DNA of 64,000 bases from Trichoplax adhaerens (taxonomy: Eukaryota > Placozoa > Uniplacotomia > Trichoplacea > Trichoplacidae). This document shows positions 50,601 to 62,939 of this stretch, piece after piece. The stretch is taken from NCBI RefSeq assembly GCF_000150275.1, contig NW_002060943.1, positions 9,394,209-9,458,208 on the forward strand, read 5' to 3'. Each line of letters begins with the position of its first letter. Position 1 is the first letter of the stretch. The translations under genes were made by a program, and so were the position numbers. Below the pieces are notes generated by a model. It was not told where the DNA came from and searched no databases. It saw only the letters and a list, made by a program, of their open reading frames with translations.

Positions 50601-52904
50601 GATTATCATGCTAAGTTTCGCTTGATTCTTACTAGATGCTGATGAATAAGGAGAATTTGTAATGTTATGATAGTTATGGAAGTTATATATATCAGAATAA
50701 AACATGTTTCACATACATTAAGCCAATGCGACTGCATACATAACTATGCCAAATGATAAGACCTGATAATTCACACTGTAAGAAAAGAGGTTGATATACT
50801 GATGGTAATTCCTCTGCATGGATTACTACTACATGTACGACAATGCTTTTAGGATCGATACCTCCTTCGGGCTCTGTCCTAATAACTAGATGATTACTAT
50901 GGCACACCAACTTCACATTACAATTCATTTCAGTAGACCACTATAGTGAATTGTAGTACTGCACTACATACTGGAGAGAACGTAAAATATATTCTACATT
51001 AAATTGAGTCCTATGATCTTTGAACGCTTGTAGAATTAATTAGTATTACCATTCGTGCCAAAGTATAGAGGACCACTTACAGTTATAAATGCCGTAGAGG
51101 CGTGACGTGACATTTCGATGAACAGCGTACCTAAAATTTTTGCTATAACGTATAATTTTAATTTCAGTAAACTACTGTTAACCCAGATATTGAAAAGCTT
51201 AGCACATACTATACGAGTACGAGTATAGTATATAGCTAGGGAAGTTTACCACAATCATATCGTAACTGTACCTGTGCGGAAATCGGTCAGTTTGATCACA
51301 CTTATTAGCTACAATGTAATATTATATTTAATAACTGATTGGCTAGTTTGTAACAGTCTATGGAGGACATCACGCACCATATGATTTTTATTCTGTGAAG
51401 TATCTATGTAATCAGTAAATAAATAGCGAAATGATGAATCGCAGTGAGGGGTATTGATTAATTATATTAACTCGATTATGTAGCAAGACAAATCCATTAG
51501 CTTTGTATAACAAATGACTAGCGCAAACTAATGTCATTAGATTTGAAAGATAGATTATAATATATCAGTTACATAATCTGAAAATGACGTAGAATATTAA
51601 TGTGAAATTGTTTTTTATTATGACTCATTTTACAAATTACAACAAACGATAGTCCACATGTAGTTCGTAACTTACTAATAAATAATGATATCTTCGCAGC
51701 CCTTGGCAAATTATCTTCAACTATCAGAATTGAATAAGAGAAAATTCCCCGAAAGTTTGTGGAAATTTGCATTTTATTTGGTATCATGGGGCTATTGTTA
51801 TTATTTAGTTATGGAAGCTGGCTACAACATTGTAGATGACCCCACTAATTGCTTTAAAGGTAAGTGGATATACGCTTATCTTAGTGTTACGTGATTGATA
51901 TGATTTAAAACTAAGTTTAATCTCTAACTCGCAGATTTCAAAAGAGGAATGGATGTTCCTACGGATTTTAAGATATTATATCTTATTCAAGGATCTTTTT
52001 ATGTTCACTCATTTTACGCTACCTTATACATGGACGAAAGAAGGAAAGATACGTGGGTTATGCTTATACATCATGCAGTTGCTGATTCGCTGCTTTTTTT
52101 TTCCTATTCTGTTAGGTAAGCTACTTATTATAGGCTAGATATATTTTTTAGAAAGGAGGATCATAATTTCGCCAGACGTATGTATTAAAACGTTCTAATT
52201 AATCTCTACATCAATTGAGCAGATACTACAAAATTGCAGCACTTGTTATATTCACCCACGATATCACTGATATCTGCCTCGAGTTTGCTAAAGTCGCCCA
52301 CTATATGAAACTTCGTGGTGGTAAAAGTTACCAGTCCTTTGATATCATTTCTTCAGTATTTTTCCTTTTTTTCTCTTTTTTATGGTACTTAAAATTTATT
52401 TCAAAGATTTACAAACAACTATGATTGATTAGGAACATAAAGAAGAATAATAACTTCGCTTATATCTTGACAGGATGGTATTTAGGCTGTACTTATACCC
52501 TATTAAAGTTTTATATACCGCTGGACATTTAGCAGCTTACATAATCCCGGATGGGCCGTTCTATTACAGCCTAAACAGTTTGTTATGGATACTTTTCGCC
52601 ATGAATATATATTGGTTTGGGTTTATATCGACATCATTAATCAAAATTGCATTTGGATTGGAGAAAGAAATCCGGGATTCTCGAGAAGATGAAGAAGAAG
52701 AAACAGTTGATAGAATAATTACGAAAGAAACTCATCAGGTATGTGTAGTATTCTTGAATATATCATTTGAAGGAAATTAACAAGAGTAAAATATCTTTTC
52801 GAAAGCAGAATTCTTTGAATCATACTGAAAATAATACAAGTGGTAAGAATCATTCGGATACCAATTCATCTACCTCGAAAAATGATATTCGGCGCCGACA
52901 TTAA
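47635..52904 (+). CDS. Ceramide synthase, CERS1/LASS1 type
   Basis: Ceramide synthases N-acylate sphingoid bases with fatty acyl-CoA in the ER membrane. Six coding exons are 47635-47904, 51700-51859, 51935-52115, 52223-52384, 52474-52738 and 52785-52904; phases close and give 385 residues. The TLC domain spans about residues 100-320: FPESLWKFAFYLVSWGYCYY, YNIVDDP, YLIQGSFYVHSFYATLYMDE and RRKDTWVML. The Lag1 motif follows, with its His-His pair (HHAVADSLLFFSY) and FTHDITDICLEFAK. FRLYLYPIKVLYTAGH and MNIYWFGFI close the domain. The Thr usually found after HHxx is Ala here. There is no homeobox-like domain, as in CERS1 and unlike CERS2-6. The tail is acidic (REDEEEETVD), then basic and Ser/Asn-rich, ending RRRH. 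The upstream TTG frame extends past the ATG at 47635 without another ATG. A second, truncated copy of exon 1 lies before the assembly gap. Confidence 0.92.
48352..48376. repeat. (GA)n microsatellite
   Basis: About twelve GA dinucleotides lie in intron 1 of the ceramide synthase gene. Confidence 0.95.
50454..51308 (-). CDS. Candidate unrecognised gene nested in CERS intron 1
   Basis: Three minus-strand exons with good splice signals join in phase: 51308-51272 (LISVIKLTDFRTG), 51130-51081 (TLFIEMSRHASTAFIT) and 50940-50740. The last reads WSTEMNCNVKLVCHSNHLVI, RTEPEGGIDPKSIVVHVVV, IHAEELPSVYQPLFLQCELS and so on. A possible further exon is 50610-50454, in phase but less protein-like. The joined peptide alternates hydrophobic and polar residues like a beta-rich extracellular or lumenal domain with two nearby Cys. 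I do not recognise the family. The 5' end is unknown; an open stretch just upstream (about 51460-51330) may hold an earlier exon. A decayed gene or chance cannot be excluded, but phase agreement over three exons is notable. Confidence 0.4.
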
Positions 52905-55900
52905 TACTGGATAGAACTTACTTTCACATAATCAGCAGTTATCGGTTATTACTTGCACTGGGTTGTTTAATTAATTTGCTAGTGTACCATGTCTTTATAA
53001 TATTGTTAGTATGGCGTTTGCTACTTAAAATTGTAGTCGAGCAACAATTTCGCAAGTACGCATGTACAAAATTTTCCAAACTTGCTAGATTTCGCACTAG
53101 TCAAATATATCACTTAACCATAGCATCATTTATAGTCAAACTTTAAAGCTTTGCCACTTGCAGTTGGTGGTTGTGTTCTTATCATGAAGAAGTACATTAA
53201 GATATACGCTAATTTCCTATTAGAAGTATTAAAAATTATCTTTTCGCAATTAAGTTACACGAGTGCTCAGATGTTTTTATAATTTATGTAACTTTAACTT
53301 GCCATGTTGTTGCATTATCTTAGTTAATTTTGTGTTCAAAAAAGATCGCATAACACTACATATTAAATTTTTTATCGAAATTCATGTGGCAGTCTTATTT
53401 TGCAATGATAACTTATGAAAAATAGTATTTCTATTACTGTACGGGCTCCATACACGGACAGTGTCTACATTTTCGTATATTCGGAATCTGGACTACAATT
53501 TTCGGCTGAGCTCATGTAGCGATTGATACCCTAAATATCTGTCCCTTACCTATACCTTTCAATGCCGGTTAAATACTTCGTAAAGCAGTATCGACGTAAT
53601 TTTATCTTTCATTAATAAGGAAATCTCCTGCCTTAGTACTTATTCAGAGTTATACTTATACCCATTGTAAACAGATTGACTTTTAGTATTATAGCTTTAG
53701 ATAATGGATGGAAGACTGTAATAGTGCTTTAGTGAGATATTCAATTTAGGGAATAAAATCTGCCATGTTATATCTCGAAAAGCACATGCGCTAAATTTAC
53801 TAAAGCGGATCAGAAATAAAGACGAATAAATTTAAAAGACTCGATTGTACAATATACAAAACTTTGCGTCTGAAATGTCGTTTCACTTCTGTGTTAAAAA
53901 ATTTTTGTATCCGAATTCGTAATCAAATTGATTTAAATGTACGCATATGTACGTTCAGTGATGGAAATTTCTTTATAGAATGAATTTAAACTTCGCGACA
54001 CATATCGCAATATTGCGACTAATTAAGAAATCTTAAAGAAAATACTAATTACAGTTCTAGTACTATCATCGCAGTAGGCGACATAGGATAGCCTTGCAAC
54101 AAATCTGAGTAACTGGCTGTAGGCGCATCACTACTATAGCCGAGCTAATCACATTTTCGATAGCAGTCAATCTCTCAAGATTCCAGTAAATCTGGCTATA
54201 TACTAGCTCGTATACCCTCCATCAGTGATTCAGTACCGTTGTAAATTTGGTAACCGAAACATTTTAAATTTAAATCCGAAATAAATATATTTCACTCTTA
54301 AATAGTTATCTATTCAGATTCTAATGTCATAACCTGAATTTTATACAGATGCCGAATATTATAAAACATGCTTTATGATGTTTCGAGCATAACATATATT
54401 AACGAAGGTAAAAATTCAGATCAATCCAATAAATCGTGGCTCAATTGAAATTCCTTATCAATAAAGGATCTAGTATATTAACTACCATCCATTGTGAATC
54501 GAAGTCACATCGCGTGTATGTATATTCGCGCGTACTAATAGTAAAAGCGTCAAAATGACTACATTAACTTTCATACCGGCTTCTGGAGCAAACAGTGTTC
54601 ATAAACTTTAATAATTACTTAGCGAAATGTGCTGCTTCATAAAATTAATTAATATACCGTACCAATTAAAGTAGTAATTTGAAATAGTGTTCCTATAGCT
54701 TAGAGCCTCCATAACCTTAGTCCTGAACGTGTATGCAAATTTCCGTATCAAAGCATGATAATTCTTTTAGTCTTCATAAATGTTCTTACAATTATAGTTT
54801 TATATCATTTTAACATTTTTAAATCTAAAAGATTTATTTCTGATTACTTAATTAAGTAATCAATCAGATACTGCATACTTTTATTCGAATTTATTTAGTC
54901 TTCGTTTACAGATTGGTTATACAGTATATCGTATCAACAATTATTGAAATTTAATATGATCATACCATCATATCAAGTTTCTATACCTTAGAAAACGAAT
55001 ATACGCATATGTATGGGGATAGAGGAAACAAACAATTGCATCTGTATAAATCAATAAACAGTTGAACACCATTCAAAAGATCAATGTAGTTGCTAAATAG
55101 CTGATCTTACTATGTAACGCTCTTATTTCGATACAGACTATGCGATTCCAGCCTAAGACAGTTCTAGTCTCCTAGAGATTTACAGGAAAAATTAAAAGTT
55201 AACGTACCTTTCATATTAATGATAGGTAACATGGACATAACGTATCTATCAATTCAGTAGTTAACGACAGTCGAATAGCTTTAAAGCATACTAGCATAAA
55301 GCCTGCTTGCTTCGAAGTGACTTTATTCGGCTGAAGATAATACCTGCTATACTAGCAGCGGCTATAGGTTGCTATACGAATAAAAATATTTAGTGTTTAT
55401 GCAAGATAAAATTGCAGTTCTACGTCGGTTCTTGCATAATATTATTACGTATTATATAGCATAAACCTACGGCTTATGACATACTATTTCCGTAACGATT
55501 TAAGAAGTACTTTATGGTGTACCTACAAGTAGTTACAATATATTGCTAACTACGAAAGCATAACGCCACCTGAAACTAGGTTTTTTAAGCCCATAATAGG
55601 TTCTAAATAGATTATGAGGCTACACACTGTTAAAAAAAATCGAAATAAAAAGACCAAGCGATGATCGATGAAGAGCTTATGGACGCTAACAGCCGCTTAG
55701 CATAGTAAATGGCACCTTAAAGTTCTACTCCTTTAGTGCTACTTTGCTTGAATATTTGATATAGCCGATACTAAGATGCTCAACCATGTGTAGTGACAAT
55801 CTAAATTTGAAACTGCATTTCCTGCCATTCTGTATATACAACCTGAGATTTCGCTATAGATTACTTAAGTCCATAGGCCACATAAACCCACATAAAAAGC

Positions 55901-56035
55901 TGCGAAGGCGTAGAATGTTCATGATAGTGTCACTTTCAAACTTTCGGTAAGATGTAATCTATGGTGAAACTTATAGTTTCCTAGGATTTACAGAGGTATT
56001 TAGGATACTCGCATTTTTAACACAAATGATATAAC
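52905..56035. other. Intergenic, 3.1 kb, nothing recognised
   Basis: This spacer between the CERS stop and the end of the ANKRD34-like gene is AT-rich and short-ORF only. I find no convincing exons, RNA genes or repeats. Confidence 0.45.
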
Positions 56036-57256
56036 TTAAATTACAGTAGATTCATCATTATCAAAGGCAACGTTTCTCATCTTATACTTTTGGTAAGACT
56101 TTTGCTTGCTAGTCGGTGATATTTGATCAGTGTTAATATTATCACTATAGGGTCTTTCCTCTACCATTAAAGCCTTTGAGCGTAGAGGTGGAAGTGTATT
56201 TCTTCGCTTGATTCGCGATTCCGACTCAAGGGGATGCAATGGATGTTTTGACAGTTCATTTTGATAGTGAAAAAGGTTTCGCTCGTTCATTGAGCTAGAG
56301 TGTTGCAGTATCCCTTGATCAAATAAAAATAAAGGCTCAGAGGGCAAGCTGTGCGGCAATTGATCGTTATAAAACGTTAATTTATGCGGTTTGCCATGTA
56401 GTGCATCAGTGGCCACATCGCTGTTATGACGAGATCTGAAATTATTAGAATAAATTTCTGGATGATCCTTTCTCTGTAGTTGTGGCAGCGCACTACTATT
56501 TGGCCTGTTTACGAGATCTTCAGAACATTTTTCAGTTGATAATCCATATAATTTTTGACTACTCTTAGTATCAGTTATAATGGCAGAATTACGATTATGC
56601 CAATATTCACTGCTCATCGAAAAAAAATTCGTGCTTTCGGTTACTATTGAAATATCGGATGATTGAAGTCCTTGACTCGAATTATTACAGAAGACAGAAG
56701 AATCACGATAATCTAATCTGTCTGCTTGACTGAATTCTATTAGTTCACTATTCGGCTGCATTTTCAGCTTGTCAACAAGATCTTTTAACTTATGACTACC
56801 GTACTTGCTTTCTAAGAGCTTTCGTTCGTCCTTCCTTAATGATATTCTGTTATTTCTAAAATACGATAGCAATGTTACTACAGCGTCCGTATTGTTGGCT
56901 CTTATGGCTGATGTTAATGCTGTATCGCCGTCATGATTAATCAGTTGCGATTTCGCGTGATGTTCCAATAGCATCCTAATAATATTCGCATTAGTAAAAT
57001 TTTGGCAAGCTAAAATAATTGCTGTATTACCACGATAGTCTGTACAATTCGGGTCAGCATTTCTGTCCAGAATAAACTTGATCATTTTTTCTCCAGATTC
57101 AGTCCATTTAACGTTATTTCTGCAAGCTACCATTAAAGGAGTTTGCTTGTTTTCATCTTTGGAATTAATATATGCTCCTCCGTCAATGAGTACACGAGCT
57201 AAGCGCAATTGTCCTTTAGATACTGCTTCCATTAAAGCTTTGCCTTCCGGACTCAT
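56036..57256 (-). CDS. Ankyrin repeat protein, ANKRD34-like, single exon
   Basis: A 406-residue intronless reading frame. The start ATG at 57256 opens directly into the first repeat, as in ANKRD34 proteins. Four ankyrin repeats occupy about residues 4-138: GKALMEAVSKGQLRLARVL with IDGGAYIN, TPLMVACRNN with NADPNCTDYRG, NTAIILACQN with IIRMLLEHHAKSQLINHDG, and DTALTSAIRANNTDAVVTLL. The GGAYIN followed by TPLMVAC is characteristic of ANKRD34A/B/C. The rest is long, Ser/Asn/His-rich and probably disordered, with a basic RIKRRNTLPPLRS patch near residue 350 that could be a phosphorylation or docking site. Vertebrate ANKRD34 genes also have their coding region in one exon. The cellular role of the family is poorly known. 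Confidence 0.8.
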   Translation of the reverse strand: MSPEGKALMEAVSKGQLRLARVLIDGGAYINSKDENKQTPLMVACRNNVKWTESGEKMIKFILDRNADPNCTDYRGNTAIILACQNFTNANIIRMLLEHHAKSQLINHDGDTALTSAIRANNTDAVVTLLSYFRNNRISLRKDERKLLESKYGSHKLKDLVDKLKMQPNSELIEFSQADRLDYRDSSVFCNNSSQGLQSSDISIVTESTNFFSMSSEYWHNRNSAIITDTKSSQKLYGLSTEKCSEDLVNRPNSSALPQLQRKDHPEIYSNNFRSRHNSDVATDALHGKPHKLTFYNDQLPHSLPSEPLFLFDQGILQHSSSMNERNLFHYQNELSKHPLHPLESESRIKRRNTLPPLRSKALMVEERPYSDNINTDQISPTSKQKSYQKYKMRNVAFDNDESTVI

Positions 57257-60200
57257 TACCGCACAATAACATTAGTTACTAGACGAGAATAGGATAGAAA
57301 TCAAATTTTATGATATAAAAATGAAACTACAGTTCATACGCGAAAGGAGTTCCTTATAACTTCAGATGTTATTAACAGTTTTAAGGGATACGAACAAAAT
57401 ATTTTCCACGGATCATAAAATAGGCGTCTGATGTTTGAACACAACTATAAAACAGAGTGTTATGGCTAAACTGGATTTCCTCGAAAATTTTCTTGTAAAT
57501 AAATTTAGATTCTAGGATATAAGATCACAAACACATCAACTCTCTACTTTATTAGAAGTATCATATTTCGTAATAAATTTGTGAATATATACCACATTCG
57601 TAATTTGTTAAGTTAAATATCAAACAAAGAGACAAAGTGGATCATCTTCAGAGACTTGATGGATTAATAAATAATACATATACATTTACGTCTTAATAAT
57701 AGTATGTTTTAGAAGTCTAATGTTGTTATCGCCGAAACTAGTCGAATATACTATCATCAAGACTTCGAAACATTGTCTAAAAAATCGTGGCGACTGATCT
57801 CAAGATTGTCTTCTAATTAATATTAATATGGTTCCGGTCTATTCACTATTCAGTTTTAGCAAAAGATGGGTATAATAAATTATTGATATTATTCACAGTT
57901 AATTCAATATATTTATTACTATAAACAAAATTGTGATACATAGTACATTACTACAAACTGCTATGAACTACAGATCATTGAGCAAGCTATCAATCGTGTA
58001 ATGATCTCGTATTACAGGACCATAACATTACTATTTCTTTATGTTTTGTATAGTAGTATGTATATTACAGTATACTGAGTAAAAATATAATATTTTATTG
58101 TATGTATATTTAAATTATTACTCTTATTATGATTATTAGATGCGGTAACATTTAGCTTTATGTTCTACATATACTGCACTTGTGGATTTGATGATGAGAG
58201 AAATATTTACGATGTGACTTTATGCTACTAACATTAAGAATAAAGGAAAAGTAATAAAATATATGCAAAATAAGTGTACTCCGTTCCTTTACGTTCTTAA
58301 GCTCTATCACATAACATTACGCGTCGGTCTCGTTATTGCTACCCCCGTCAGTAATTAATAATACGCATTACGGTATATTTAATTAATTATATCGATAACT
58401 ATTGATACCAATTTTAAGTATATTTACTCTGAAAATAATGACAGCATTTACTGTAATCGGGTATATACCTAAAGTGTATAGTATCTGCTGTATAGAACGT
58501 GTATATATATAATTTCTTCGACGTGCTCACAAAATGTTAACATTTGATACAGTCCCGTGGACATGATATAAACCATAGAAGCATGATGATGTGTGCTATA
58601 ATATTCTGTCATTAATTGCTATCATAAAGCATTGATAAGTAAAATGATGATAATTAAATTATACGATAGAACTATACACAAATTATAAGAAGTCCCTATT
58701 GATAAAGAATTCTAGTAAGCTGAAATTAGAATATTATTCATTTTTATAAGGTGAACTATAAAGTTCGTGCACTCGTAGGATGCTATACACATAATCGTAA
58801 ATATAAATGCAACGACATATTATGGATTTATGATCTTTCTTATTTAAAAAAGTTAAATTTCCTAAGATCCTAATACTTGCGAGTAAAAAAATATTTATGA
58901 AATCATCTCGTGTATTGAATCATATTGTATACAAGTATGTATTGAAGTATGAGAATGACTTTAAAAATAGTAAAAATGTATATATTCAATTTCGATTGCT
59001 GATAGATTACAATCCTGTTCCTATTTATAGTTCACACTTAAGAAATTATGAGATATCTGTACAATCTCTGTGCTACAGATCAACCAAGTCAAGAATGAAG
59101 AACGTGCATTTCATATATGATGCTTATCCTTCCTTTTTGTTTCATTTTTAAACATGAAATTACGTTCTTCGTAAAATCAATTTCTTATGCCTTAAATATT
59201 TTGGAGACAAAATGTTGGGTAAAAATCCTGCGATATCCTCCTAGTGTGCGTGATAATAGAAACGAAAGGGGAAACGTTAATTTCTTTATGATAAAAGAAA
59301 TCCGTAAATCCTTTCTCATTTCCAAAAAATAAATATCGATATTTGAAGGATTCAAAAGCTATATCAAAATTTTTCTAATAGTATCGTCACAATGTAAAAC
59401 AGTCTAATTCCTCTGTATTGCGCAAGTCGAAGTATCTTTTTATCATATTTTCTAAAGAATAACTTAGTCGCGCATAATATGTATACCGAAGTAATATCCT
59501 TTTACATATTATTGTATTGTAACAACACGATTATCCATTATTATAGAATGTATTAAAAGTATTGAAAACTTCTTTATATATATCTTAACAATCAGAAATG
59601 CTAAAAAGTTGAGACTTCTGTACACTATTTCAAGACGATTTCATTTCATACCTAAGATTTTTATACCTTATCGAAACAAGCCACAATAGCGTATACGCTC
59701 GTTTTATCTAATTATCTAGAACTTACCATACTGTACAGTACAACCCTATAAATAATGAGTTACGTTATGTTTACTTAGTATCTGTTGTGAATACATTTTA
59801 ATCCCCAAATTGACCATAATAAGAATATCAGCAACCAAAAAGATTAATAGAGATCGTTATGAAAAAGAACAGTTTCGAAAAGGTATTTTTATCAAAGAGA
59901 AGAGGTACTTTGTGGCCATACAGATCAATATAAGTAAAGGATCGGTTGCATATTTTAATTTACGTAAAATTATCCCTTTGGACCGAGAGTTATGAGAACA
60001 AACCTTACTGAGTAAAAACTCCAATTTCATTATAAGTAATTTAAAGTTCCTTATTTGTTTATTGTGCTATGGAAGCACCGTAGTTGGTCTATAATTCTAA
60101 TCTCTATATCAGAGTTGGCATCTGTCACAAACAGCTTTGCAACAAGATAACGTAATATACGATCAATAAGTCAACTCCTCGAACCACATATCAAGGAACG

Positions 60201-61150
60201 ATATCTGCACTATCACAAACACTTTTGCTCTACTAGCAGACTACACAAAGACTTAACTAAGTTGGAGAATTCTTTTTATTTCACGATATACTGCATTTAT
60301 ATACTACTCCTCAATAGTTTAGGAGTCATAGTTAATACAATTAACCTCGGAATCATTTACTGAATTAGATATTAAGTTTAGCTACTGCTCCCTTAATGCA
60401 GACAACAGTATTTACGAATATAGACATGTAATGACTAATACAGAATAGTCAGATTACGATATGTCCCATCACGGAACATTTCCATGATAATTTACAATCT
60501 ACCATAAGTAAATTACAATATAATGATTCGAACTGTAAGTAGATGATTTGCATTCCCTATTATAACTATTAATTTCAGTATGTGTATAAGTGTCACTGTC
60601 ATAAAAAGTCAGTGCTATATTAAAACACAGTATATCCAAATTAGAAATTAACTAAATAAGGATAGTCTAACAGAATTATCCTAACATAGATATTTCTACT
60701 GTAATACAGTATTTAACACTGTAACAGCATCATAAAAGGTAGTGAAAATATTTTAATTACTTCTCAGAGCACTTCGACAAGTTAAATTATTCACATGGAG
60801 CAAAATTTACTTCTAATTGTTAATCGGATTTTGAATCAATAAATATCGAAGTAATTTAGTGCAGATACTCGAATCAACTACAGATGATCAAAAATATTTA
60901 TAATGATGGCAAGTCTGAAAAGGATACGAGCATTGTGCATCGTAGTTTATATTGAGTATGCATAGATGATGTGATGTGTGCTTCTAAACAATATACCATT
61001 ATACATATTAAATACAACGAGGAATATTGCTCAGATATTTATGTGTCGGTACTGTATTTCGCATACAACAGACGCTATGTTTACTAAGGTGACGTCGGGT
61101 ATATAAAAGCAAGGTTCTTACTACCATTCATCAGAAATGAAGAGTAAGGC
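57257..61150. other. Intergenic, 3.9 kb, nothing recognised
   Basis: This is AT-rich sequence upstream of the ANKRD34-like gene, presumably containing its promoter near the left edge. Frames at 58897-59151, 59117-59332 and 59810-59995 are Lys/Asn/Ile-rich and show no family features. Confidence 0.4.
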
Positions 61151-61188
61151 TATCAATAATACCATGAACTATATACAGTAGACTATAG

Positions 61189-62939
61189 AGACTTTGGATT
61201 ACTTACTGCTATATATCATACTGCTATACTACGTCTTCTACCAATATAGGCGTACATATATATTGCATGTATTACTAGGACTGTATTTATTAGCATCAGT
61301 AAGTACATAATATAATTGCTAGATAGTTTATTATATGATCTTTGATATAAAATATGTTTACACGTACAATTATATACAAAAAATTAGGGTTTAACGTTTT
61401 ACCTTACATAAATACAACTCGATTTCCCTTACTTGTGGTGCACAATGCCATTAATTAATAAACTACTTGAGCATTCTCGTTGTTAACTTAAGAAGGCTTA
61501 GTTCTCTTTTTCCTTGATATACTAGTTCTATTATGATCATTTATAATTGTAATTGGTTGAATGTTGTACTTATATTCCCGAAATAATAACCAGTTACTCT
61601 CATAACAACATAAAACTTCAATTTATCCTTGTAAACAAGTTTTTCTTATACCACTTTCACTCTAAATTACTGTGTCATTCGATGATATTTTTGTTCATGA
61701 TTATATCTTTACTCTTTCCGCTAATAAGCTACTAAACTACGATTAAGCCCAGTCGAACGAATTTCCTAATCTTTTATTTATCGTATTAGACAAGGAATAT
61801 TCTAATTATGAAGCGACTTGCTATGATCGATAATTAATTATCAAATGGAGTAGCCAGTCTATAACACCGTTTTACTATCAGTGCACTGTGAAAAACCCAA
61901 AAGCGTGGATATACAGTAGTATAAATTTTCAAATTTACCTTATTAATAGCTACTTCAGTTCAGCAGACCCTTGTTTGGAAGTTGGTTGTAATTTACCTTA
62001 CGTAATTGGATGCTATCAGTTATTCATTTTTATGATGATTTTAATTGTTGCTAATGTTTCGTTAGTAAGTATATTATTGTATCTCATTAAGCGTATGCGT
62101 ACTAATTTGGGTACATGGAGACACATTAGCGCCAATATTGTAATATTTCTAGCTAAAACTGAAGTGACCCGCGCGAGATATGGTTATATTTCTATTGGAA
62201 TTTGATATTTAGCTGAGGGACAGATTCCGTTTAATGCATTCGTACAAGCATTCACATTTTACTATTTGAATCGTAACATACGCGTATAAATCTTTGTAAA
62301 ACGAAAATATTCTGCAATTTTTACCTTCAGATGATTCAGGAATCCTATCGTGCCAATAATATATAAATATTAAAATCGACCTTTAATTATTGGATAGAAA
62401 CAAAAAATCAAAATTTAGAGTGTTAAAAAAAAATTTTAAATAATCACTGCGACGTATGTAAATGAGTTGCTTTAATATGAGTTTTTGTTTTCAATAGATG
62501 CGTATGTTTCTAACCTTTAGAGGTAAATTAGTGTATGCTCGTATAAGACGATTAGTAATACATATTCTAATCTGATAGTTATCTGTAACCTGCCACTTAC
62601 TTCAAAATCTATTGTTCGATTCCTTTTATTTATAGAATGACCTATACTTCGAGTTTTTGTACACAAAGTTTATTGTTGAGCTTCTTGTATCATATAGGGA
62701 ATGGTATCAAGTTTAAAAATTACGCAAGTATCGATTAGTAAAGCAATACCATAGACTACAATCAAGCCGTAGAGGAATTCTTACCATGCTATAGCGTAGA
62801 TGGAAATATGCCTTTAAATTACCATGGTTTTCGTTACCTAAAGAAGATGGAATACTATCACTATTATTATTACGAGGCAATTGTTATGAAGAGGTATACA
62901 GTATCTAGGATTACTGATAACAAGCTAAATCTAAGGTAG
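61189..62939 (+). other. Possible exons of an unrecognised membrane protein
   Basis: Three stretches look exon-like but do not chain cleanly. 61189-61298 encodes a hydrophobic segment (TLDYLLLYIILLYYVF, later HVLLGLYLLAS) and ends at GTAAGT. About 61959-62065 encodes ADPCLEVGCNLPYVIGCYQ and a membrane helix (LFIFMMILIVANVSL) and ends at GTAAGT. About 62750-62939 is open, with AVEEFLPCYSVDGNMPLNYH and MEYYHYYYYEAIVMK. The phase between the first two does not close, so an exon is missing or the model is wrong. No family is recognised. Confidence 0.2.

Noticed and set aside
51569-51787. Minus-strand frame overlapping CERS exon 2
   Set aside because: It is largely antisense to a clearly coding exon and has no matching splice context with the nested candidate.
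57078-57269. Plus-strand frame over the ANKRD34-like gene
   Set aside because: It is the antisense shadow of the ankyrin repeats.
61959-62065. Anoctamin-like exon
   Set aside because: Cys-Gly-Cys spacing and a following helix vaguely recall TMEM16 proteins, but flanking exons do not fit and the similarity is too weak to name.
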